Below are positions 50,501 through 62,448 of a stretch of 64,000 nt of DNA, in pieces. Below the pieces are notes generated by a model. The model made no database searches. It saw only the letters and a list, made by a program, of their open reading frames with translations, and was not told the DNA's origin. The DNA is taken from contig OX485808.1 of assembly GCA_950295325.1 (NCBI GenBank), forward strand, positions 37,778,527 through 37,842,526. The letters run 5' to 3'. The stretch comes from Polytrichum commune (Eukaryota > Streptophyta > Polytrichopsida > Polytrichales > Polytrichaceae). Within the stretch, counting starts at the first letter, position 1, and each line of letters starts with the position of its first letter. Position numbers and translations under genes: made by a program.

Positions 50501-51150
50501 TGTGCAACCCTTTAACCCAATGTGGATCTACAACATCACAATGTGGAAGTCCAAAATGTTCTCAATGCCGAACTCGGTCACGACGTCAAGGAGTTCGAGA
50601 GTCCTAAGAGCCGCCCTGATACAGAGGAGTTCCAAAACCCTAAGAACGTGGACCAAATTTAAGTCAACGTGGAAATCCGAAAAAATCTTTGTGGATCAGA
50701 CGATTCTCGTATAAAACTCGTCCGAACTTTTCTATCTGTACAAAACCTGCATGGGGAGAGCCCTATGGAGTGAAATCCTATGCTCTTCTTCATCTCACAA
50801 CACTTTGCCACGTGCACGGTGTGCGATCCAAAGTACAAAATTACCATTAAAGACCAAGTCTGCTCCGACTGTACACTAGACAAGTTGGCTGCTTTGGAGA
50901 AGCTTGCTGAGGATGTGAGACTCATGGAGAGCCACATGAAAAAGGATTATAAGAACGTTATGGCACTGTTTTCTGATCTTATTGACCACTATGACAGTCT
51001 CATATCTGCAAGGGTCATCGGCATAAATAAGGCTCTAAAATTTTATAATAAGTTCATAATAAAGCATGAAAATATAATAATAATAATTTGAAATGTAAAA
51101 ATCAGGTACAATAGAATATAATAATTCATATTCTTATCTAATAAAACTCT
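47600..51150. other. Gene-poor stretch with weak frames
   Basis: Frames at 50343-50714 and 50780-51091 on the plus strand are AT-biased but include a Cys pattern (CTVCDPKYKITIKDQVCSDC, about residues 12-31 of the second). They could be exons of one unknown gene, but junctions cannot be set. The remaining frames look like chance. Confidence 0.25.
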
Positions 51151-51161
51151 TCAGCTATATC

Positions 51162-51245
51162 CATAACATTATTCAAATCCATAACAGTGTTTTGTGGAAT
51201 ACTGTTAGTACCACAGAACACTGTTATGGATTTGAAAATGTTATG
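51162..51245. repeat. 84-nt imperfect hairpin
   Basis: CATAACATTATTCAAATCC is followed by a central region and its inverse, GGATTTGAAAATGTTATG, with a small loop around CTGTTA. About 36 of 39 arm positions pair. It resembles the hairpin at 46253 in size but not in sequence. Confidence 0.8.
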
Positions 51246-52393
51246 TCCTAAGACCCATGAATACTTAATTTTCTTATTCTTCTTAAATTACTCATTGCCC
51301 GCATAAGATATGAAGGTCAGCTATGTCAAGTACAACACCGTCAAATTCATTCTTTGCGACAAGACCAAAATTTTCATTGAGAGAATAAGACTTGTGAAAA
51401 TAAAGATGAGGATGATGGGCGAAAACAGATTGCTTATTATAAAACGGATGTTGCCGCCCTGGGAGCGGCTAGACTTAAGGGAGTGTTTTTGAAGCACAAG
51501 ACACAAATCAGTGTCCTATTTAGTGGCGCAAATTAGGAGTACGACCCTAGTCATCATGGAAGTAGATTAATGTTTCTTCGTGCGACATACCCTTATATAT
51601 ATATTGGATTGCAAAATCTGCCTTCAGCCTACACAAATGTAATCCCTTACACAAATCTGGAATATAACTTGGAAATCCAAAACCCTGAAGTCGAAAGAAA
51701 TAGGTTTGGGAACCCCTAATGGAAATCTTATAGACGTCGAGATAGAATTACAAGACGATGTCGTGGAACTAAATCATGAATGGGAACTCCAACATTGTAC
51801 AAGGATCAGACAATGCTCATGATGTGGTTTCCGTCAACACAAAATGCACCGGGATTGTGTTCTGGAGAAAGGTTAATATGCTTTTCTTCTGCTCAGAATG
51901 TATTGCCACAACGTACTGCGTACTATATACAACTGCAGAGACAAAGAGGCCGTGTTTTGAAACTGCAATTGCTGCAAGTGGATGAAGGATGAAAGGGACC
52001 ATGATAGAATTCATACCTAGAATTTGCAGCAAGAACAATCGCATTGTTTATCAATGCCCAGGGAACACTTCTTACAAGAAATGAAGTTCTTCAAAATACG
52101 GAACTACAACTGTGTCTTCAGCGAAATAGACTGAGATGCTGAAGAAGATCAGCATTGGATTGAAACTGCGTGGACGGGAAAATTTGAGCTGCTCCGAGGG
52201 ATTCTGGAACGTTAGGGCTTTGTTTGTTAGAACATAAGGGGAACCTTGAGAACTACTCTCAGAGTACCTGGGAACTAGTGACCTGGCTAATTGCATAGGT
52301 GGCCTAATTATCTGGAAAACCAATCAATAATTACACAAACCCACAAGGAGACCTATCTCTGTATTTCAATCAACAAACCCCTAACGTTAATCC

Positions 52394-52440
52394 ATATGGG
52401 TCTGTCATAGTATTCAAACACTACTATGACAGACCCGTAT
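52394..52440. repeat. 47-nt hairpin
   Basis: The arms 52394-52412 and 52422-52440 are inverted (TGGGTCTGTCATAGTA against TACTATGACAGACCC), 19 bp with one G-U pair and a 9-nt loop. A Rho-type terminator does not apply in a plant genome. It may be a miniature palindromic repeat. Confidence 0.8.
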
Positions 52441-53055
52441 TGCCAACAAATTTATACGTCTATTTTGTGCAGCTAGCGTACGTAGTGAGTACAATGATGA
52501 TGACATTTGTGATCAACCGTCACTTGAAACTGCAATTTATACTTTGTGATTTCAATCACAGTTTGCGATCCAGTGTAGACATACGAATGGTAGCCGAGTC
52601 CTGTGATTCTGAGTGATACGATCCCTTCAGGTCTTGATCAACATCAAGTAAAAATATTTGATCATCCACTTGATTTATTTTACAGCTATCCTAAGCCGTC
52701 GTATTCGTATACTATTTCGAAAACATATGAATCTGACAAGTTCACAGAATTTCTTGTCTCAAGATTATTAAGTTGTAGTGCAAGTGATGTGTGTCACGAT
52801 TGTGTGTGTAGCATGAACAAGAATTGTGCTCACAATTGAAAGAGATTAAAAAAATCGTTTGATGGAAAATGCAATCAAAACAACTTGGTCACAGGTTTCA
52901 AAAAATGATTTGGTGATTTGAGATAGAGGCGAAATCGTGTTCCAGTTTAGAATGTTCATCTATGTCTCAATCCTGCCACTTGAAATACTCTTCAAGTACA
53001 AATGATGCAACTCATGCACATTACTCTCCACTTCGAGAATGTACAGGAAACTTAC

Positions 53056-54910
53056 TGTCAGGTCCATTGATCAGAATCTCAGCCTCACCGGAGAGAGAGG
53101 GCTGGGTCTTCAAAGCGGAGACGCCATAGGCGGGAGTGACGGCCTGCACCGTTGTATGAATCTGCGGTGGTGAAGTAGAAGTTATTGGTGTGGGATGGGT
53201 CCCAGCTGCCATTCTCGGGTCCGTCGAATTTCGTGTTGGGGACGATGGGTGGGCTAGGGTTGGTGAATGGCAAATAATTAGCTTGAATTGCAGCACCTGT
53301 ACAGTGGAGTCAGCCCCAGTGATTAGAAATTTGTGGAACATCTGTATGGCAGACGGTTAGCTTGGATTGCAGCACCCGTGCAGTGGATTCAACCCCAGTG
53401 GTTAGAAGATTGTTGAGAAAAATTATGGCAGATACCTAACTTGAATTGCAGCACTTGTGCAGTGGATTAATCCCCAATGGTTAGACTTGTGTAGAACATG
53501 TGTTGATCGTATTGCACCGGCAGAAGAGAAAATGTGTGCAGGATGCATTGTAGGTAGAATTTTGTATGCTTGCAAGATGTCATGTAAATTTATACCTGTG
53601 CCAGCGGCGCCGCCCATATTGCCATCGCCGAGGAGGACGGCCTTGAATGAACTTATGACATTTTCTCTTAGTGGAAACTAAGTTTGTCACAAGGTTGACA
53701 AACGAATATGACATAAAATCCGTTGGATTCCAGTAGTGGTAGCTCCAGAAATGGAAACAAAAAAAGGACATGGGTTTTAAGAAGATTGCACTACGTGCTC
53801 AAAATATGATAAACTTACCACAGCCAGGATGTGGTGCAGTGCAGTATTCTCAAAACTGTCCTGCCCAAGTCTTGGAAGCTCCCAAGTGGAGCCAGCGGAA
53901 GGTCCAGTTATGACATGAGCAAAAGCACGGCTACCACTGCCGCTCTCTTCACCATTCATGAAGATCCTGTCCACGGTACCTTCCCTGGACTTCGGATTAA
54001 AGAAGGTGGTGATGGGGCCCAGAGTGGCACTGCAGAACCTGCCCATGGTCACGGGTGGGGATGTCTCAGGAACCTTGTGCGCCATAGCGAATCTGTCCCA
54101 TGCGAACACCTCCTTGATCAAATCCTCTTCCTTCACAACCTTGCAGTCATTCTTCTGGATCTTCCACTTGGAGACGAAAGCACCATTGGCACCGTGCTTG
54201 CGAACTGCGTCCAATCCCGCGGCGATCTCGTGCACGATAACCACAGTGAATGTGCCATTCCAGTTGTTGTAGACCCCAAGACCGTCTGAAATGCAGCCAT
54301 TGTCGGCCTTATCGCCCCCCGAGATGATGGCCTTCAAGAACACCCCAGTGTTGTTCGTGTATGGAACCAGGTATGCGTCCTGTGTGCTGCTAGGTCCCTG
54401 TGCAATGCCTCCTTTATTTAATCAAACACATTTAACATCCATCGTCATTGACATATGAACAAAAGACTTGTCCGAAAATAATATTGCATTTGCATGTGAG
54501 GGAAATGTTTTGGGCCATCAAGACATGCACGTTGCAAAAAACATTGTTTGGGGACAGAGACCCGAAGAATATGACATAAGTCCTAATTACCATACATACT
54601 TTGAGAAAGTAGTGTGGTCAAGTAATCACTCTAGATACGATACATACTTTGAGAAAGCAATGTGGTCAAATGATTACTTTAGATGTTACAACTGTATATC
54701 AGGAACATTGCATTGGAGAAAATAACTGTAGCAGAACATTCATGTAATCGGGCATATATACTAGTTGGGATGATCATACTAATGAGAAAGTTACAGCTTA
54801 CCGCCATCAGGAATCTGAGATTCACAATTTTCCTTTCAATCACAGGTGACACAAGATACACCCAATATGACAATGAGCAGGCTCACTGCCGAGACCTTGA
54901 AGGACCTCAT
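53056..54910 (-). pseudogene. Secreted PhoX/DUF839-like protein gene, apparently decaying
   Basis: Exons inferred on the minus strand: 54910-54802, 54408-53819, 53641-53596 and 53296-53056, all with GT-AG borders and matching phases. Exon 1 encodes a signal peptide (MRSFKVSAVSLLIVILGVSC), followed by an in-frame TGA at 54838-54836 (codon 25) and then NCESQIPDGG. Exon 2 shows GPSSTQDAYLVPYTNNTGVF, CISDGLGVYNNWNGTFTVVI, GANGAFVSKWKIQK, MGRFCSATLGPITTFFNP, FMNGEESGSGSRAFAHVITG and ELPRLGQDSFEN, the conserved order of secreted PhoX/DUF839-type phosphatase relatives. Exon 4 continues PPIVPNTKFDGPENGSWDP and SRLWRLRF. The frame of exon 4 ends in TGA at 53087-53085, while the homologous GEAEILINGP follows one frame away, up to a strong donor (GTAAGT, 53055-53050). 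A GTGAGG donor at 53088 could bypass that stop. The C-terminal half was not found. Probably a degenerate or incomplete copy; the family is firm, its activity unproven. Confidence 0.72.
53261..53503. repeat. 79-bp tandem triplication over a splice acceptor
   Basis: Units with CTTGAATTGCAGCAC (or CTTGGATTGCAGCAC) start at 53282, 53361 and 53440, exactly 79 bp apart. On the minus strand each unit repeats an acceptor-like ACAG or GCAC site followed by the first codons of exon 4 (AAIQ). Only the 53296 copy continues into the exon body. The copies differ at several sites. Confidence 0.88.
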
Positions 54911-57480
54911 ATTGGCGGCCACGTCCTGAATTCATAAAAGTAACTATTGGAGTCAATTCATTTCGCATTCATTACTTGGTTGAAGATTAGTCACATGATT
55001 AGTTAGAGTAGTCAGATTGATTGGTAATAGAAGTTTCTTCGCTCACATCACCGGGAAGTGAGGAGGAATAACAAGACAAACAGCAAGTTCAATCATAGTT
55101 AGTCTGCAAGAAATCTGTGAGTGAAAGTGCATGCAGCTTACAGAGAGCTGATCAAGATTGTTCATGTAGATGAGTGCCAGAGTTACTTACTCACAAGAAA
55201 TAAAGCATATAATTGTACAAAGTGTGTCTCTGCATGAGCGGTTCGTGCATCATCATGTGTGTGTATAGAGTTATCAACGAGTAAAGATGATTACTGTGAA
55301 AGGAGTACAGACAGATACCATGCGTAAATTCTGTATCAACTTGTATAATGTTTCACCACTGCGTGAATGTTTAGAGGTTGCTTAAACTGTGTTGCTAACA
55401 AAAGTAAGAGCCTGATATGCTAGATCAACCAAATCTTAGCGAGCGCCTGAACTCAACAACACCAAGTTATGAGAATATACATCCTTGAACAACTTAACTG
55501 AATAATCTTGCTGGATACGGCATGACACCCTGCAGACGACCTTCATCGCACAAGAGAATATTAATTTTTTTGGCAACCCAGTTCCATTCCACAGACGCTC
55601 CCAAATTTCGTCACCAATTTCTTGGCATTAACGTATAATTTCGAACACTAAAAAAATGTAACAGTTCAGGTATCACCTCCTAAATACAAGTCTAATATGT
55701 CAATCTAAAACACAATACGAAAGACCCAATATGACGTTGCAAGTTTCAGTGCAAAAGAAAGTAACTGTTATGATCACAGACTACAGTTACATGCTTGAAT
55801 ATTAATGTAGAATGCTTACAGAATCTGGCCAGATGTGACCGTCCCAGGTTGCACCTGCTCTGCACTCTCCTCAAACCTAACCTTTCACTCCGAAGTAGTA
55901 CCCTTGATGATTCTACAATACAGTACGTACATTCTTTGAGGTTTGAACATACGTATATACAATGGCAATGCGGTGGAGAAAAGGAATGACCTAAAAACTT
56001 CTTTCATGATTCCAATTTCCACTCAGCCGTTGCCGATGTTGGTTATACGGAAGGAAGCACTGGCCGTACCTGCAAACTCCAAGGTATCATCTGGGGATGA
56101 TCCTATAACACCAATTTTGGGAGGTTGACCTCTGTACAGTTTCATATGTACACCAATGAACGGGCAGAACCAACCACTAGTTACAGATGAACCGGTTGAG
56201 TTTGAAAGTATCCAGTTGAAATTCAAGACTTCAGGAAAATTACCCATTATTTTAGAAGAATCTATGGAATATACCTCAATTCAATAAAGAAAATCCAAAA
56301 GATTGAGTGGAATTGGGAAGAATTTGAAGGCAAATGTTTTGGTGTAGTTGAATTGGTTGTAAATCCTTGTTGATGTATGGGTCTACAGGTTTGTGATGTA
56401 TTCCACTTCATGGCTTCATCGGTTTGATTGCAAAATATCTTGTTGACTTAGATAGGATTTACATCAGATTTTTCTTGGCAAGGCTGGAGATTATCGTTCG
56501 CGTCCATCGCATTCAGGTTTGCCATATATTTCGAAGGACTACAGTGAAGCTCAAGTGGTAAGAAAACCATTGTATTAAGTTAAGCATTTCTTAGCACTCA
56601 GTTCCACAGATATCGGTCTGGCATGACAGCTGAAATAATAGTTGATTGCCCAATTCTGGCTTGTTTGGAAACAGTATTGATAATTCCAAATGATCGGTTT
56701 GTTATTATCAATCTGCTAAGACACATGCCAAGCATTGTGTTGCACCTCAACCACCAATTGCAATTGCAAGGTCAACTGGATAATATTTTGTTAAGGTCTA
56801 TAATCTTGATTGATTTTGCTTACTTGATGTGCTCCTGCAGATACATTGCATCAGGGTCTTGATTTCTACTGTACGTGCACAATCTTTATACTTACAAGGT
56901 ATACTAAATCATGTGGAGAGCTTGCATTCTCCTACCAAAATATGCTCTTGGAATTGAAATTTATTAAAAAAATAAAAAATCACAATTTTATTTTATTTTT
57001 AATCTAAGCTATACTGTTACCAGTAGACAAAGTTATTGTGTTCAAGTCTACTGATGATATGAGAAGACTTACGTTATTTACATGTGAATAGATCTTCATA
57101 ATTGAATATGTAAACCCTAAACAAACTTTGTGGTTGGTGTTGGCAAGTTGTGTTCTAATGCTACATGCATATATTTGAAAGCATTTGCATGTGTTTTTAT
57201 ACACAAGCATTTTATCGTCATTTTTATGTGTGTATGTTTTGAAAGGGTAGAGTAGAAGCTAAATTAAGTGCATGTTATTCTGATGTGTGAATTATGATCT
57301 TGTATGTGTAAGTGTTAGAATTTACATGACATCAATAAAAATTATTATTATTAACTACTATATGTCCATGTAAAAGAGATAAAAAAATTCTACAAATAGG
57401 GTCCTCAAAAGTAATGAATGTTAAAAAATTATATAATTATAGATTTGTAGAAAACTATGTGGAAAAGAACCGTAGTTGTT
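54911..57480. other. Gene-poor stretch with one weak exon candidate
   Basis: On the minus strand 56247-56023 reads YRGQPPKIGVIGSSPDD and FRITNIGNG then stops, which could be a terminal exon of an unknown gene. Nothing else in the stretch supports a gene. A short duplication of 48 bp (about 54592-54688) lies in the intron of the PhoX-like gene. Confidence 0.25.
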
Positions 57481-57489
57481 TTTCCATTG

Positions 57490-58205
57490 CAGTTCTTTTG
57501 ACCAGCAATCACTATATTCGTTAATTTGAGACTTTCCACGGGTAGATCACTCCTTGTCAAATTGAACACCACGTGCGGACAAAGTTTGCTACCCCTATAT
57601 TACATGCCATATATAATTTTAAAATTTATGATTTTTTTTCTACATATACATAACCATTGATAGTAACTTTTGAATAGTTTTCTGAAATTTTTAGTCATCT
57701 TTATTTTTTTTAGTAATTTTTTTAGTTCAATTCTGTGTCATTCTAGTTAGAAACGGTATGTTTTATGAAAAAAAAAAATCATCAAATTTCGTTATCATTT
57801 TTAAGTATGTCATAGGTACTGTGTATATCTGCTCATGAAAAAAATTTGATAAAATTTTGACCCATTTTGGTGGTGCAACTTACCAAAAGAAGATTTTTTT
57901 GGTCGCACGTGATGTTCAACTTGACAATGGAGTGATCTACCCGTGAGACTTTCTCTTATCTCAAATTAATATATGGACCACAACAACATGGTCTAATGTT
58001 TGGGTCGTCCTACCTAAACCATCTTGATATGAGTTCTTAATTGGGTTCTTGATATGACCACCCGCTTCAAAGTATTTGCATCTTACAACATTCTCCAATA
58101 TTTGTGTGACTTTATCCATGTTTTTATATTTGTAACTGTCTCAAAATGCCGAAAAAGTTCCAAATTAACGAATATAGTGATAGCATGCTCTGCAATTGCT
58201 AAATG
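57490..58205. repeat. Inverted repeat flanking a MITE
   Basis: ATCACTATATTCGTTAATTTG (21 bases with one end uncertain) at about 57508 is inverted at about 58164-58184 (AAATTAACGAATATAGTGAT). The pair encloses the MULE-like MITE. It probably marks an older MITE into which that element inserted. Confidence 0.6.
57537..57944. mobile_element. MULE-type MITE, 408 bp
   Basis: Terminal inverted repeats of about 43 bp begin ACGGGTAGATCACTCC, with a few mismatches. The flanks are GAGACTTTC (57528-57536) and GAGACTTTC (57945-57953), an exact 9-bp duplication, typical of Mutator-like elements. A/T-rich, with no coding frame. Confidence 0.88.
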
Positions 58206-60163
58206 ACTGCAAAAAAAAAATTTGGGTTTATGGATTTAGGGTTTAGGATTTGGGGTTTAGGGTTTTTGAAAGTGGGCAGCTCGTCCTCTGTCAAAATGTT
58301 AGCATCCCTTGAATGAAAGATTCATAGCTATATGGCAGAGCTCCAAGCATGATTTGAACTATCTTATCTTTTGGTGTGACCTCCCCCACATTTGTAAATT
58401 GGGTGACGACATACTTTACATCTTTGATGAAGTCATTGATGCTCCTTCATTCATTTTCAAGCTGAAAAACATGTGGTTGAGGAATTCTAATCTCGACTTC
58501 TAAAGACCAATTCTGCCTCAGATGCTTTTCCAACAACCAAGACCAACTTCAATCTGAAAATTATGAAAAAAACAACTTGCTATCCTTGACACTTGTTGTC
58601 ACTGACAAGCATTTATTTCAATTGTATCACTGTCCTTGACATTTTTTGTCACTTACAAATACTTAAGTTGTATATTTCTAAGACATGTAGACTCTATTAT
58701 CGAGTTAGAAAACCTTCAGATTGAGAAACCTCACTTTGATACCATGCTAAAAAACTGCAGTAGCCCCTTGCTAAATTGGTAAATGGAAATACAAGAGATA
58801 ATACTCACAAATTGTTCAATGGAGTATATATATACAACCTCTATCTACCTACATAATCCTATGAATGCAAGTGGCTGAGTATTTGTAGTTGATCTTATGG
58901 TGTAAGAGTGAAAGTAGAAGATCATGCATTCTTTTCTAGAAGCTTGCACTTATATCTACCCGTCAATAATTAATGGAGCTCTTGTGAATTCTAAATAACT
59001 AATATTATCCAAAATTACCACTGTGCAAATTGTAGTTAACTATGTGGTAAGTGATAAATTGCTAGTAGAAATTTATGGTGTGGTAATGATTTCAACATCA
59101 CTTTTTGCTTTTCTATTGGAAGCAGTTGCTAATTGTTGAAACATAGGATCAATATTTCAATATACTTATTTTTAAGGAATTATGCACTACTGTTGGCTGG
59201 AGATGCAGCTACTGCCAGGGGCATTTGATTAGCTTGCATCAGCAGCAAAAGATCTCATTTCATATTCCAGAATCTGTACAAAATTTGTATTGTGAGGTGT
59301 TCAAAATACAAATTGCAAAGTGTTTGTTCATTATGGTTTTGGGTGTGTGGGTGTGTGGGTAGGACATGTGGCTTGATCGGCCACCACGTGTCACTTGCTT
59401 AGGCAATTCTAGTACAGTCATTGTATAAGAGAATACATCTCATCAGATGGATGCTTACTTGATTGCCACTTTTGCGACAGCCTTCAACCAATTGATGATT
59501 CAGTTCAAAGGGCCTAACTCGTCACTTACAAGGTGCGTGGAGGTCAGTGTACTTTTTTCTTTTAATCATAATAGCCAAAGTGAATGGGTGGCTAAATCTC
59601 AAGGCCTGAACCGGGGATCCAATGGAACCTCTGAGGTTAATGGCCCCTCCCCACTTGACATTAGCAAATAACCAAAGACTTCCCTAAAACCCGGGTAAAG
59701 CTCCCTCGGTTATAGCGGACACGTCCGGCTATCCCAATGCACCTACAAGAACTTGCTCCGGAGATTTCCAAGTAGCTTTTAGTTAAGTAGCTTTCACACA
59801 TGTTCATTGTTTTATCTACCAACCAATGAATGTTGGATAGTTTTTGTCCCATCCCCAAATGCGTTAATACTTACCATCGGTTTTTGATTATGGAGCTCCT
59901 CATGCCCTCATAGCGAAGACTAAACGCAACCAATCACAAGAGCGGGAGGCAACACTTTTAGAGGTCCTACATTCTTGCCTCATGTCTAGGTACCGATGGG
60001 AGGGTCGGTAGTTTTAGCTTAAAACCTCCACTTTTAAGCCATGCCACATCATTTGCCAACTAGGCTCGGCACTAGATAATGTCGATGGTGTGAACACTCA
60101 TTTTTAAGAACCCACTTTTAGGCTTAGCTAATGTCAAGTGGGGACAGGGCATAAGCCATCTAA
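58206..60163. other. Gene-poor stretch
   Basis: No long frame and no recognisable element were found. Telomere-like strings (TTTAGGGTTT and TTTAGGATT) occur at about 58233-58268 but are too few to be a telomere relic. Confidence 0.4.
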
Positions 60164-60459
60164 GGGTGAGTTTCCATATAAAGTAGAGGCATCTATAACC
60201 GTTTATTTAAGAGATTTTGTGCTAAATCTGGAGAAGTATAAGGTGGTGGGAAATTATTTTGTGTAGGAAGATAGAAATCAAGAGGGTTGCAATTTTTTCA
60301 TAATTTTATTCCTTGAATTGAAATATACTGTGAATTTTTTAATCCAAAAGTTGGCATGAACATATTATCAAAGTTTAGAGTATGTCATAATAGCTCATAT
60401 TAACCACTCATTCCTCCTCACTTTAGCACTCAAACCTAGGACATGTCTCATGGCAATAT

Positions 60460-60672
60460 TGGTTTTGGCCTGATCGAAATTCCAGTACCTTATAGATTGT
60501 TGATGGGGATCATGATTGGGAATAGGTGCCTCTGCTATAGGCCATCCGCCCACCAGATTCTAGTGGGAATAAGGATGAACCCGCCTAAATGTAGAGTAGA
60601 GGTGCCCATTCCCGATCAGGACCCCATCGGGAATCTATAGAGTGCCTTAATTTTGATTAGACTGGGATTGGT
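60460..60672. repeat. Inverted repeat, relative at 31.8 kb
   Basis: The arms 60460-60538 and 60592-60672 are inverted over about 75 bp, with landmarks AGAGGTGCCCATTCCCGATC and its inverse. A single arm recurs at about 31825-31930. It is likely an imperfect MITE; its ends could not be fixed. Confidence 0.65.
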
Positions 60673-60730
60673 TTCGGTAATTTCTTTTCTTGGGTGGTTA
60701 AAATGAGGTTCCACATTTCACAGTTTTCAA

Positions 60731-60851
60731 GGGTTAGTTTTCATGTAGGTTGCTCACCCACCAGATTCTAGTGGAAATGTAGATGCCATCATGTGGAATC
60801 TACATTTCCATTAGAATCTCGTAGGTGAGCAGCCTACATGGATACTAACCC
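60731..60851. mobile_element. 121-bp Harbinger-like MITE, copy 1
   Basis: The ends GGGTTAGTTTTCATGTAGG and CCTACATGGATACTAACCC are inverted. The flanks are CAA (60728-60730 and 60852-60854). The whole element folds into a long hairpin (CATTTCC against GGAAATG inside). It has exactly the same length as the copy at 62449. Confidence 0.82.
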
Positions 60852-60961
60852 CAAGTCTCCAACTTCAATTATGGTATTACCAAGTAATAGATAGTGCCAT
60901 GACACATGTCCCCAGTTTTTAGTGCTAAAGTGAGGAGGAATTCATCTCAAATTGAGCGATG

Positions 60962-61313
60962 CTCGGGGGGGGGGGGGGGGCAGTGTGTTAAAAAGTTAAG
61001 GATATAGGTGCGAACAACCACTATTTTATAGGGGGGTATTACTTTCAATTCTCTTCTTTTTTTCACATGCTATCATTATGTAAATTTCTACTTTGGGTTA
61101 ATAGAAAAATGGCTTGCATTACTTATAATTCCAAATTACCTATTATTCCATACCCTATAGTACTTTAAAGATGTCCAATGCCATTTTTGATACCCTATAT
61201 TACTCTTAAGTCCATTTATAATTTTTAGCTCTCATGTTTTTAAAATACCCTATCATTTGTTCGCACATATATTGCTACTCCAACCAATGACTACCCCCCC
61301 CCCCCCCCCCGAG
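60962..61313. mobile_element. G-tract hAT-like MITE, copy 2 (inverse)
   Basis: The 352-bp element starts CTCGGGGG and ends CCCCCGAG, flanked by GAGCGATG on both sides (60954-60961 and 61314-61321). Its body matches copy 1 at 38989 in inverse orientation with few differences. Two independent 8-bp duplications make the ends secure. Confidence 0.92.
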
Positions 61314-61879
61314 GAGCGATGATGGCAAACTCTAGGCATTGGTAATCTGTCTGGGCCAACTTTTGGCTTCAAAAATTTACAGTATGTTAAGTTCAAGGAT
61401 CATATATGCCAACTAGCTACTCTCATCTTCTAAAAGTTGGGCCCACCTAATAACCTCCTCCTCCATGCTACCAAGGATGGAGTTCTAGACCATGATTCTT
61501 GAAATCCTTTGGTGACCGGCACTTATAGGTTAGAAAGTGCTTTAGTGGGTGCATGGAAGTCTACCAATCCATATCCATGGCCCTCTACATTCTAGTAGGC
61601 TACTAGAATGTGGTCGGTTGGTGGCTTGTACTTATCTACATGAGAACACCTCCAACCCATTATTATCTACAAGTCAGTGGGCAAGTGGCCTACATGGAAA
61701 CTCACCCTAAGGCCAGAATAGTGGTGGATTGGTACTTGGATGGGTGACTTTCCTAGACCTTGATTTTTGGTGCACCCTACCACCTATGGTCCACCCAATC
61801 ATAGTGGAAGTATCTAGGTCAACCAAATATTTTCAACCAACCATGTGGGAACCTAATGGCCTGCCCTTGGGGGAGATAG

Positions 61880-62240
61880 GTGCCAACTAGGGTTTTGCAT
61901 ACCTTCAAGGGCATGATTGGATATCGTATGAAGGACAATGGGGAGGAGCATTTTGAGTTTAACCATCATAATGTATTAGCAGAGGACATGAATGACAGCA
62001 AAATGGAGCACGTGAAGTTCGCCAAGGTGGGGTTGAACGATCGTGTGAGTCTATCTCATAGCAACGTTTTGCAAAGGCCACATGAATGGGCGGAATTCCG
62101 TATGAAGAAGTAGGTGGGTGCTACTCTTCCCAACACTTTGTACCACATGTGCAAGAATGGGCAATTCTACCCGAATCCAACATGGGTGATCCCATTGAGG
62201 TCCACAGGAATGGATGTGAAGCGCACAACATCCATTTGAA
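61880..62240 (+). pseudogene. Decayed Rep/HUH-like transposon ORF fragment
   Basis: One frame reads HTFKGMIGYRMKDNGEEHFE, then HHNVLAEDMN and VSLSHSNVLQRPHEWAEF, ending in TAG (62111-62113), and then continues in the same frame with TLPNTLYHMCKNGQFYPNPT and WVIPLRSTGMDVKR to a TGA. The GY-x-x-KD motif recalls motif III of HUH replication initiators (catalytic Tyr and Lys), as in Rep-like transposons (Replitron or Helitron relatives). Motifs I and II (HUH) are outside the readable part. The assignment rests on one motif and on memory of similar plant sequences. Confidence 0.4.
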
Positions 62241-62448
62241 AATCATGATGAACCCACATGATATCCAAATGGAAGACATCATACCCAATATCTTTTCTAA
62301 CACCATCACGGGTGTGTCAAACATGAAATACCTCAATGCACCACAAATCACAATTGACCATCGTGAGGAGGGGAGAGAAATCAATCATGCATTACGTGAG
62401 GATATTGTTGTGGAGGTTGATGGCATAGACCCAGAATTGAAGGATTTA

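Larger units (their letters stand above)
60164..61707. mobile_element. Harbinger-like element (TAA duplication) with nested MITEs
   Basis: It begins GGGTGAGTTTCCATATA and ends CATGGAAACTCACCC, with TAA on both sides (60161-60163 and 61708-61710). Its ends are related to those of the 121-bp MITEs at 60731 and 62449. The interior contains one of those MITEs and a G-tract hAT MITE, and it has no transposase. Confidence 0.7.

Noticed and set aside
54836-54838. TGA as a selenocysteine codon in the PhoX-like gene
   Set aside because: Land plants lack the selenocysteine pathway and no hairpin of that kind was seen; decay or a sequence error is simpler.
58229-58270. Interstitial telomere
   Set aside because: Only a few TTTAGG-like strings, irregularly spaced, with no array.
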